From an uncultured Lachnospira sp. (GTDB taxonomy: Bacteria > Bacillota > Clostridia > Lachnospirales > Lachnospiraceae), in contig CAMVRH010000035.1 in assembly GCA_947169835.1 (NCBI GenBank), positions 1-7,724 of the forward strand: 7,724 bases of DNA, in the 5' to 3' direction. A program made the position numbers and the translations under genes. The notes beneath the pieces are model-generated. The model ran no database searches. It saw nothing but the letters and a program-made list of their open reading frames with translations, and was not told the origin of the DNA. Positions 1 to 6,259 of the stretch are shown piece after piece. Numbering within the stretch: the first letter of the stretch is position 1; every line of letters begins with the position of its first letter.

Positions 1-378
1 AAAGTGATTGGCGTGGAGATAGTAGAAGAAGCAGTCGAGGCCGCCAAAGAAAATGCTAAGTTGAACGGACTTGATAACTGCGAGTTTATAGCGGGCGATG
101 TTTTAAAAGTAATAGATGAAATAGAGGAAAAGCCAGATATGTTAATTCTTGATCCACCTAGAGATGGAATTAATCCAAAGGCTTTGAATAAGATAATAGA
201 TTTTGACGTAGATAAAATGGTTTACATAAGTTGCAAGCCAACAAGTCTTGCCAGAGACCTTGAAACTTTGCAGGAGAGAGGCTACAAGGTGGAAAAAGTA
301 TGTGCTGTTGATATGTTTCCAAATACAGTACATGTGGAGACAGTGGTGTTGATGAAAAAAATCGCTGAAGTAAATTAG
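1..378 (+). CDS. rlmD: RNA (uracil-5-)-methyltransferase, RlmD/TrmA family, 3' end only
   Basis: This is the C-terminal 125 residues of a SAM-dependent enzyme that methylates C5 of a uridine in RNA, by family most likely 23S rRNA. The 5' part lies outside the window. Visible in order are the SAM-binding strand and helix (GVEIVEEAVEAAKENAKLNG, about 4-23), the GDV segment (32-34), the family motif LDPPRDG (50-56), the catalytic-cysteine motif SCKPTSLARDL (C78), and near the C-terminus DMFPNTVHVETV, whose Glu (E113) matches the family's general base. All catalytic-domain motifs are intact, so the gene looks functional. Whether the target is U1939, U747 or a tRNA site cannot be told, because the N-terminal TRAM and Fe-S parts are missing. 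Its TAG stop overlaps the ribosome binding site of the next gene, which suggests read-through transcription. Family call is firm; the exact symbol is less so. Confidence 0.9.
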   Translation, partial: KVIGVEIVEEAVEAAKENAKLNGLDNCEFIAGDVLKVIDEIEEKPDMLILDPPRDGINPKALNKIIDFDVDKMVYISCKPTSLARDLETLQERGYKVEKVCAVDMFPNTVHVETVVLMKKIAEVN

Positions 379-383
379 GAGGT
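377..383 (+). promoter_or_regulatory. Ribosome binding site of budA, overlapping the upstream stop codon
   Basis: AGGAGGT lies five bases before the ATG at 389 and shares two bases with the TAG stop of the methyltransferase gene. This supports the start at 389 over the in-frame ATG at 401. It also makes it likely that ribosomes finishing the upstream gene help start this one. Confidence 0.75.
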
Positions 384-388
384 AACGG

Positions 389-1117
389 ATGGAACAAGTT
401 ATGTACCAAGTATCTACATTGCAAGCATTAGCCATGGGTTATTCCAGGGCTGTTGTTTCTGTGGATGAATTCTTGGAAAATGGTGATATTGGTCTTGGTA
501 CCTTCGAAGATGTTAATGGTGAAATGATTATAGTGGACGGAAAATGCTACAGAGCGTTAGAGGACGGAGCAGTGGTAGAGGCAGAAGGAGACAGAGGTGT
601 GCCATTTGCGGTTACTACTTTCTTTGCCGAAGGCAAAGAGTTAACCGTTCAAGATATTGAAGATATAGATACTTTGAAAAGGATACTCGATGTAAAGATT
701 GAAGAAGATTTTGGCTTAAACAGTATGCATATGGTGCGTATAGATGGCACCTTCTCAAAAGTGTGTGCCAGATCAGAGTCTGCATACAGATCACATCATG
801 TGTCGCTTAAGGATATTCTTAAAGAAACACAAAAGGATTTTTTCTTTGATGATATTAAAGGAACACTTGTGTGTGTATACTTTCCGGACCATATGGATGG
901 AATTAATGCACCAGGTTGGCATTTGCATTTTGTATCTGAAGATAGAAAACATGGTGGTCATGTTTTTGATTTAAAGATGAAACAGGGAGAGGGAACTATC
1001 AATAAGATTAGTAGAATACAGATTGAATTACCAACGACACCAGCTTTTGATACTTACTCTCTTAAGGAAGCCTCACAGGATGAAATAGAAGAGGTGGAAC
1101 AGGGTAAAGGTGAATAA
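389..1117 (+). CDS. budA: Alpha-acetolactate decarboxylase
   Basis: This cytoplasmic metalloenzyme converts 2-acetolactate to acetoin and CO2, drawing acetolactate away from valine and leucine synthesis into acetoin or 2,3-butanediol. The 242 residues span the usual family length and there is no signal peptide. Family landmarks are in order: YQVSTLQALAMGY (6-18), the GDIGLGTFEDVNGEMIIVDG stretch (32-51), FAVTTFF (73-79), MVRIDGTF (115-122) followed by R128, GTLVCVYFP (158-166), and the metal-binding segment GWHLHFVSEDRKHGGHVFD (176-194). H178, H180 and H191 match the three zinc-ligand histidines, and the conserved Arg is probably R128. The C-terminal tail is acidic. No acetolactate synthase is present in the window, so the substrate must come from a gene elsewhere. 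The stop overlaps the next gene's ATG (TAATG), tying expression to a membrane transporter. Confidence 0.95.
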   Translation: MEQVMYQVSTLQALAMGYSRAVVSVDEFLENGDIGLGTFEDVNGEMIIVDGKCYRALEDGAVVEAEGDRGVPFAVTTFFAEGKELTVQDIEDIDTLKRILDVKIEEDFGLNSMHMVRIDGTFSKVCARSESAYRSHHVSLKDILKETQKDFFFDDIKGTLVCVYFPDHMDGINAPGWHLHFVSEDRKHGGHVFDLKMKQGEGTINKISRIQIELPTTPAFDTYSLKEASQDEIEEVEQGKGE

Positions 1118-2082
1118 TGGACAAAACAATATGGATATTGCTAGTTGCCATGACTGTTCTTTTATGGGCATCCACTAGCTTGCTTTACAAAAAAGGAGCC
1201 GAAGATGTAAAAGAGAAGTTTATTTGTTTAAAGTACTCTGTTTGTATTGGAGTTGTATTTTTTGTAATAGCTCTTGCTTATCTTATAATAAGAAATGAAC
1301 CATTTACTATATGGGAAAGTGCCTTAAGATTTTGGCCTGTGACATTGTTTGGAATCATCTATCCTATACTTAACACTGTTTCTTTCAAAGGATATATCTA
1401 CAATGAAGCTACAGTAGAATCTCCAGTGGAGGGAATTGCTGGGGGCACATCTACCGTATTGCTTATAATTGTATATTTGGCTCTTGGAAGAGTGGATTCT
1501 ATTTCCAAACTTTTAACGCCTGTAAGAACTACAGGAATACTGGTGATACTAATATGCGTTATTCTGCTTTCAACTGTCCGAAACAAAGAAGCTAAGCAGA
1601 GCGGAAAATACGAAAACAAAAAATGGATGAGACTGGGTCTTGGTACTTTGATATTCCCAGTTATATTTGCTATAGCTGATGCTATGGAGACTATAGTGAC
1701 AGGCGTCTGTCTCGATAAGAAGTATGGATATGCAATGCTAGAGGGTGATAGCATTATCATTATTGGAATGGAATATGCAATCTTTGCCTTAGGATTTTGG
1801 ATTTATATTTTTGCAAAAGAAAAGAAGGCTTACAATCCATTCACCAAAAAAAGCGCACCAAGATTACTCGGTGCTATAACTGATAATGTAGCTATTTGTC
1901 TTTACAGTTATGCCATGGCACTAAACTCTGTTTCGACAGATCCTATATTAGCCGTTTATCCAGTTTTTGTAATGATTGGAGGACGTATCTTTATGAAAGA
2001 AAAGGTCAGCGCACCTCAGTATGTTTTCTTGACTGGAATTATAGCGGGAAGTGTTTTGGTGGTGCTAGATACAGCCTTATAG
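1117..2082 (+). CDS. DMT-superfamily (EamA-like) membrane transporter
   Basis: This is a 321-residue integral membrane protein with about ten hydrophobic helices: roughly 5-23, 40-61, 73-92, 105-125, 137-153, 170-190, 210-233, 250-270, 275-291 and 301-320. Length, helix count and the two-halves layout fit the drug/metabolite transporter superfamily. The first helix carries the LLWASTSLLYKKG segment, and the last two read TDPILAVYPVFVMIGGRIFMKEKVSAPQ and a final helix, where the charged M-K-E-K turn before the last helix is typical of EamA domains. A long lysine-rich cytoplasmic loop (about 154-169) separates the halves. The ATG overlaps the budA stop by one base, and AGGTG at 1108-1112 can serve as the ribosome site, so translation is probably coupled. 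The substrate cannot be read from the sequence. An export role linked to acetolactate/acetoin or branched-chain metabolism is only an inference from the neighbour. Confidence 0.82.
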   Translation: MDKTIWILLVAMTVLLWASTSLLYKKGAEDVKEKFICLKYSVCIGVVFFVIALAYLIIRNEPFTIWESALRFWPVTLFGIIYPILNTVSFKGYIYNEATVESPVEGIAGGTSTVLLIIVYLALGRVDSISKLLTPVRTTGILVILICVILLSTVRNKEAKQSGKYENKKWMRLGLGTLIFPVIFAIADAMETIVTGVCLDKKYGYAMLEGDSIIIIGMEYAIFALGFWIYIFAKEKKAYNPFTKKSAPRLLGAITDNVAICLYSYAMALNSVSTDPILAVYPVFVMIGGRIFMKEKVSAPQYVFLTGIIAGSVLVVLDTAL

Positions 2083-2131
2083 ATAATTAGAATGATAGAA
2101 ATCAATATATGAGAAGAGATGAGGAGGATTT

Positions 2132-3247
2132 ATGTCAAAAATATTTTCTAAGGAAAGAGTTAACGGTGGCAGACAAATAGAACTAGATATAGCAAAATGC
2201 TTAGCGATTATTTTTATGATTTTTTTGCATTGTTATATGTCTGGTCTAGGAAGTAATATTAGTTTGCCTTTGCAGCGAGTGGTTTCACAACTATTAGGTC
2301 GCCCATTTGCAGCGCCAGTGTTTATGTTTGCGATGGGAGTTGGAATGGTATATTCAAGAAATCAGGAACCTAAGTATCTGATAATACGCGGAATTAAAAT
2401 GATGCTCTTGGGTGTAGTCGTAAATGTGGGCGAATGGATTCTTCCTCATTTTCTTGCAGGAAAACTATTAGGAGATTGGGACATGGTTCCAATAGCAGGA
2501 GGATTGCTATTGTTCTGTGTAGATATCTTAGCTTTTGCAGGAATGGCAATGATTTTAACTGGAATTTTAAGGAAACTAAAACTAGCAAGTTGGCATATGG
2601 TTATAGTAGCAATTGTGCTATCTGTAATAGGAACACTTTTGAGATTTCATAACTTCGGCAGTGAAGTTTGGAATTTGATAACTGGCTATTTTATAGGTAG
2701 TCTTAGAGATAACGGTACATCATTTACATCATTCCCACTGTTTAACTGGTTTATTTTCCCAGCTGTAGGAATGCTTTTTGGTGAATGGTATATCAAATGT
2801 AGTAACAAGAAGAAATTACTTTGTCTTTGGCCTTTGGGACTTGGGATTTCATTAGCATATTTTATAATCCCTTGGGCTGCTAAAGATGGATTTATATGTA
2901 GTGGAGATGTTCATTATTATTACTATATGACTACATTAGATGTTGTATTTTGCTTGTTATGTATTTACGGAGTTATTGGCTTGTGCTATTTTGTATCACT
3001 AATATTACCAAAAGCAGTAAAAGGTTTTATTTCAAAAACAAGTAGTAATATAAATGCTATATATGTTATTCAGTGGTTTTTAATACCAATAACATATATT
3101 CTTATAGTCTATTTCAATAGAAATGTTAAGTTCAGTAATTTATTGTTTATAATTATTGCTATAATAGAAATAGTAGTATGTACAGCGATTGCTGCGGTTT
3201 ATAAATATTTTGTAAAGAAAGGGAAAAAGAACAATGTTAAGAATTAG
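2132..3247 (+). CDS. Multispanning membrane acyltransferase, HGSNAT/DUF1624 or acyltransferase-3 type
   Basis: This 371-residue membrane protein has about ten hydrophobic segments. It opens with RQIELDIAKCLAIIFMIFLHCYM (14-36), the typical first helix of membrane acyltransferases, with R14, D19 and a candidate catalytic H33. Next comes PFAAPVFMFAMGVGMVYS (58-75) and RGIKMMLLGVVVN (86-98), which resemble the heparan-alpha-glucosaminide N-acetyltransferase-like (DUF1624) group more than classic OafA-type enzymes. FPLFNWFIFPAVGMLFGEW (201-219) and NINAIYVIQWFLIPI (306-320) also match that pattern. Such proteins move an acetyl or other acyl group from the cytoplasm to a sugar or other acceptor across the membrane; the acceptor here is unknown. 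A strong AGGAGG (2122-2127) precedes the ATG. The 3' end overlaps the next gene by 14 bases, so the acceptor or partner may be a cell-surface component. The exact subfamily is uncertain. Confidence 0.75.
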   Translation: MSKIFSKERVNGGRQIELDIAKCLAIIFMIFLHCYMSGLGSNISLPLQRVVSQLLGRPFAAPVFMFAMGVGMVYSRNQEPKYLIIRGIKMMLLGVVVNVGEWILPHFLAGKLLGDWDMVPIAGGLLLFCVDILAFAGMAMILTGILRKLKLASWHMVIVAIVLSVIGTLLRFHNFGSEVWNLITGYFIGSLRDNGTSFTSFPLFNWFIFPAVGMLFGEWYIKCSNKKKLLCLWPLGLGISLAYFIIPWAAKDGFICSGDVHYYYYMTTLDVVFCLLCIYGVIGLCYFVSLILPKAVKGFISKTSSNINAIYVIQWFLIPITYILIVYFNRNVKFSNLLFIIIAIIEIVVCTAIAAVYKYFVKKGKKNNVKN

Positions 3248-5570
3248 TAAAAGAGTATTTGCATTTTTGTTTTCATTGGTGTTTGTAGTAAGTCTAATTA
3301 CAGCACCTTCAGAACCTGTAAAGGCAGAGACAAAAGTGAGAATGAGTGCACCGGAAAAACTAGAAAGAAAAGCTAAGTTGATTCGTTCTGATGCCTCAGT
3401 TCAATCTGGCGTACACGCTGATCCCAAAACGTTTGAGAAAAACTTCGAATTGTCTATAGATCAGAAGGAATATACTATTACAGAAATAAATAAAGTAGTC
3501 AACCGAATCACAAATGACAGTATGAGTGATTTGGAAAAGTACTATACAATTGCTATATGGGCAAACAAACATGTTATTTACGATAATGATTTTTGGTCAG
3601 GTGGATATAATTTTGATTATTATAGACATCAGTGGGATTCATATGGTTGTATGAAGGAAGATGAAAAATCAGTATGTGCAGGAATAGCAATCTTCTATGC
3701 TGATTTGTGTCATGCTGCTGATTTGCCATGTAGATATGTAAGAACGGATCCAGAGTATTTAGACCATACAATAAACTATATTCCTAACATTAATGGACAC
3801 GCATTCTATTCAGATATAACAGAGAATTATATGTTTATGTCAGAGTATTCAGATAATTCTTTTGAGCCAAATATTGATAAAGACTTTGCTTACATAACAA
3901 AAGAAGGACGTTGTACGGACAAGTGCTTTGATTATTATACAGATGAAGAAGAGGATTCATTAACATCAACATATATAAAAGACTTTTATGACGTGCCATA
4001 TAAGGATTGGTTCAATGAATATGCGTTGCATAAAAATACAGACAAAAAGTTTGGAGCAAATTATGAGGAAAAAGGAAGTGGTGTCGCTGGAACACACTTT
4101 GCTTCATACAAAACTACACCTTCCCAAAAGAACGAACTTCCTGATATTTGGTTCTTAGAAGATTTCTACAAAGAACCAGCCACTGTTAAGACTAAAATCC
4201 TTAACAAAGAATTTGATGAGCAAGTACTTAATGTATCAGGAATAAAGAAAAATTATGATGTCGACACTAAAGAAGAACTAGAAGCAGCTGTTAACCAAGA
4301 TGTATCTGTTAAATACTTCCCATCAAGTGAAAATGGAGAAGTGGTTGCAAAGTCTGCTAATCTTACTAAGGATCAAGATTATACAGCTACAGTTAAGTGG
4401 TTTGACGCTGAGAATCATAAAGCAAAAATATTAATAGGTAGCAAGGGCGACTATACTGGTGAACAGGAGATTGAAGTGAGCTTAAACTCAGCTGTAGTTA
4501 CCAAGGATCCTGTTAAGATGAAGGAACTTGTATATAGCGGAAGACCACAAAAACTTATAGAGGCTGGAGCAGCAGAGAACGGCGAAATAATGTATGCTCT
4601 TGGGACAGAAACAGAGATTACTGATGAGTTTGGTTATGATATTCCAATAGCAACAAATGCAGGAACATATTATGTTTGGTATAAAGCAGTGGGAGATGAG
4701 AATCATGCAGATTCAGAAATGAAATGCATGGAGAGACCGGCTTCTATTGCACCAAAGGAAATTGATTTTGAAGTTGATGATATAACAATAAGTGTTGGAG
4801 AAAAAGCAACATTAACTCCAACCATTGATGCTGATATGCCAGTAACATATTCTTATGATAATTTGGATCCAGAAATAGTTTCAGTGGATGATAAAGGTGT
4901 TGTCACTGGTCTAAAAGAAGGTGAAGCTGGTATTTATGTTGAATGCAAACTAAAATACAGTTCTCCAAATTATAAAGATCCAGATGCCACAATGGCAAAC
5001 ATCACAGTTTTGCCAGGAGAACCTATTGATATTAATAATGCGAAAGTTAAACTTTCTAAATCTAAATTTACTTATAATGGAAAAGTTCAGAAGCCAAAGG
5101 TTAAAACAATAAAAGGCCATAAAGTAAAGGCTGGAGAGGATTACGTAGCATATTTGCCAAAACGTTTTTCTAAACCTACTAAGAATGTGGGCACATATAC
5201 TATGATTATTATCGGTAAAGGCAGATATACTGGAGTCACAGAGGCTACTTTCAAGATTAACCCAAAGGGCACTAAACTAAAAAAAATAAAGAGTGCTAAA
5301 AAAGCTGTTGTTGTTAAGTGGAAGAAGCAGGCTAAGAAGATGTCAAAGTCTAGAATCACTGGTTATCAGATTAAGCTTGCGACAAATAAGAAGTTTAAGA
5401 AGAACAAGAAGACAGTGAATGTTACAGGCTATAAGAGAAAGTCTACAAGGGTAGAAAACCTAAAAGGTGGAAAGAAGTATTTCGTAAAGGTACGTACATA
5501 CAAGACAGTGAATGGAAAGAAATGCTATTCCACATGGTCTAAGGTTAAGAAAGTAAAGACTAAAAAATAA
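3234..5570 (+). CDS. Secreted surface protein: transglutaminase-like domain, Ig-like modules, lysine-rich C-terminus
   Basis: This 778-residue protein starts with a signal peptide: basic MLRISKR, a hydrophobic core (8-24) and a likely cleavage after V-K-A (31). A transglutaminase/cysteine-protease-like domain covers about 95-215. KSVCAGIAIFYADLCHAADLP supplies the nucleophile C148 and NGHAFY supplies H189, but the usual third-residue Asp seems replaced by Ser (S203 in YMFMSEY). A bacterial module ending in GDYTGEQEIEV lies at about 340-418. A YSG/GTYYVWYKAVGD module follows (about 420-508), then a BIG2-type Ig-like domain (about 509-593), a second module like the first (600-676, GRYTGVTEATFKI), and a fibronectin-III-like, extremely lysine-rich end (680-778). 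There is no LPXTG motif or C-terminal membrane helix, so attachment may be ionic. The ATG lies inside the acyltransferase gene with a modest AAGGGA (3219-3224); the signal peptide supports this start. The substrate is unknown. Confidence 0.85.
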   Translation: MLRISKRVFAFLFSLVFVVSLITAPSEPVKAETKVRMSAPEKLERKAKLIRSDASVQSGVHADPKTFEKNFELSIDQKEYTITEINKVVNRITNDSMSDLEKYYTIAIWANKHVIYDNDFWSGGYNFDYYRHQWDSYGCMKEDEKSVCAGIAIFYADLCHAADLPCRYVRTDPEYLDHTINYIPNINGHAFYSDITENYMFMSEYSDNSFEPNIDKDFAYITKEGRCTDKCFDYYTDEEEDSLTSTYIKDFYDVPYKDWFNEYALHKNTDKKFGANYEEKGSGVAGTHFASYKTTPSQKNELPDIWFLEDFYKEPATVKTKILNKEFDEQVLNVSGIKKNYDVDTKEELEAAVNQDVSVKYFPSSENGEVVAKSANLTKDQDYTATVKWFDAENHKAKILIGSKGDYTGEQEIEVSLNSAVVTKDPVKMKELVYSGRPQKLIEAGAAENGEIMYALGTETEITDEFGYDIPIATNAGTYYVWYKAVGDENHADSEMKCMERPASIAPKEIDFEVDDITISVGEKATLTPTIDADMPVTYSYDNLDPEIVSVDDKGVVTGLKEGEAGIYVECKLKYSSPNYKDPDATMANITVLPGEPIDINNAKVKLSKSKFTYNGKVQKPKVKTIKGHKVKAGEDYVAYLPKRFSKPTKNVGTYTMIIIGKGRYTGVTEATFKINPKGTKLKKIKSAKKAVVVKWKKQAKKMSKSRITGYQIKLATNKKFKKNKKTVNVTGYKRKSTRVENLKGGKKYFVKVRTYKTVNGKKCYSTWSKVKKVKTKK

Positions 5571-5572
5571 AG

Positions 5573-5600
5573 CTGACAAATAATAAACTTTCGCTTTAAT
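5573..5600 (+). promoter_or_regulatory. Possible weak sigma-A-type promoter before the HAD gene
   Basis: CTGACA (5573-5578) and TTTAAT (5595-5600) each match five of six consensus bases and are 16 bases apart. A start about seven bases downstream would leave a very short leader just ahead of the AGGAGAGG ribosome site (5611-5618). In AT-rich DNA such matches are common by chance, and no terminator precedes it, so this is only a candidate internal start for the HAD-kinase pair. Confidence 0.25.
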
Positions 5601-5623
5601 TAACAAAACCAGGAGAGGACTGT

Positions 5624-6259
5624 ATGAACGTATACGATTTTGATTTAACAATTTATCCCACAGATTGTGCAATAGATTTTTGTATTTGGTGTATGAAACG
5701 TCATCCAAAGTTATGGTTCACATATCTTCCTAGGCTAGTGAAGGTTATGATACAAAGAAAAATGGGCAAAATACCTGAATACTTAAAACATAGAAAGTTT
5801 TTGAGTTATCTTACAATGATAGATGACTTCGACGAACAAATCGAAAAATATTGGAATAAAAACGAAAAGAAAATAGCATCGTGGTATCTCAAACAAAAGA
5901 AAGATGATGATCTAATTATTAGTGCATCGCCTGATTGTTTGATTGAGCCAATAGCAAATAGACTCGGTGTAAAGTTTATGGCTACAGAGTTTGATCGTGA
6001 GTTTGGAGTTTTTACCAATAACTTGATGTATGCAAAGGAAAAGGCGAGACATATATTTGATCTTGGCTTTCCAGTGATTGATAATTTTTATTCTGATTCT
6101 CTTTCAGATACGCCAATCGCTTTGTGTGCTGAAAAAGCCCATTTGGTAAAGGATAAGGCAAGTACAGTAGTTGATTGGCCAGATTTGGATTCGGAAACTA
6201 TTAAAGAAGTTAAAGAGAAGATTGACACAGGCTGGAACATTCATCTTAAGGAGGACTAA
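5624..6259 (+). CDS. HAD-superfamily phosphatase, subfamily IB type
   Basis: This 211-residue cytoplasmic protein is a likely Mg-dependent phosphohydrolase. Motif I is YDFDLTIY (D5 nucleophile, D7 acid/base); motif II is LIISASP (S100); motif III is probably K140 in AKEKARHI; motif IV is FYSDSLSDTPIA (D158, D162). About 95 residues separate motifs I and II and look helical (HPKLWFTYLPRLVKVMIQRKMG and following), which fits the C1 cap of the SerB-like IB group. The layout resembles a widespread clostridial family of unassigned HAD-IB phosphatases. It is not convincingly phosphoserine phosphatase, and the natural substrate is unknown. Motif I has Leu (L8) where many relatives have Gly or Lys. 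AGGAGAGG (5611-5618) sits upstream, and the stop shares one base with the ATG of the sugar kinase, so a phosphosugar or related metabolite is a reasonable guess, no more. Confidence 0.85.
   Translation: MNVYDFDLTIYPTDCAIDFCIWCMKRHPKLWFTYLPRLVKVMIQRKMGKIPEYLKHRKFLSYLTMIDDFDEQIEKYWNKNEKKIASWYLKQKKDDDLIISASPDCLIEPIANRLGVKFMATEFDREFGVFTNNLMYAKEKARHIFDLGFPVIDNFYSDSLSDTPIALCAEKAHLVKDKASTVVDWPDLDSETIKEVKEKIDTGWNIHLKED
6247..6254 (+). promoter_or_regulatory. Ribosome binding site of the FGGY kinase
   Basis: TAAGGAGG is a full-length match to the 16S anti-Shine-Dalgarno sequence. It lies inside the end of the HAD gene, four bases before the ATG at 6259. It fixes the kinase start, since the ATP-binding DFGTSS motif begins only seven residues in and no other start fits. 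Confidence 0.75.

Noticed and set aside
142..435. Minus-strand open frames across the methyltransferase end and budA start
   Set aside because: They run opposite conserved motifs of two real genes, show no family similarity I recognise, and have low-complexity hydrophobic/aromatic content.
1398..1760. A 120-codon open frame on the minus strand inside the DMT gene
   Set aside because: It lies wholly opposite a clearly coding membrane-protein gene, has no recognisable family features, and is best explained as a mirror of that gene's codon pattern.
2056..2083. TTGGTG-16-TATAGA as a promoter for the acyltransferase gene
   Set aside because: The -35 match is only three of six bases and it sits within the end of the DMT coding region; nothing else supports it.
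3234..5570. Sortase-anchored surface protein
   Set aside because: The C-terminus ends in a lysine-rich stretch with no LPXTG-like motif and no hydrophobic helix, so sortase anchoring is not supported.
5569..5597. AAAGC ... GCTTT inverted repeat after the surface-protein gene, as a terminator
   Set aside because: The stem is only five base pairs with a long loop of about 19 bases and no T-run follows, so it is not a credible intrinsic terminator.
5460..5708. Minus-strand open frame covering the gap before the HAD gene
   Set aside because: Most of it is antisense to the lysine-rich end of the surface protein and the HAD start; the Lys-rich codons create Leu/Phe-rich antisense frames by chance.
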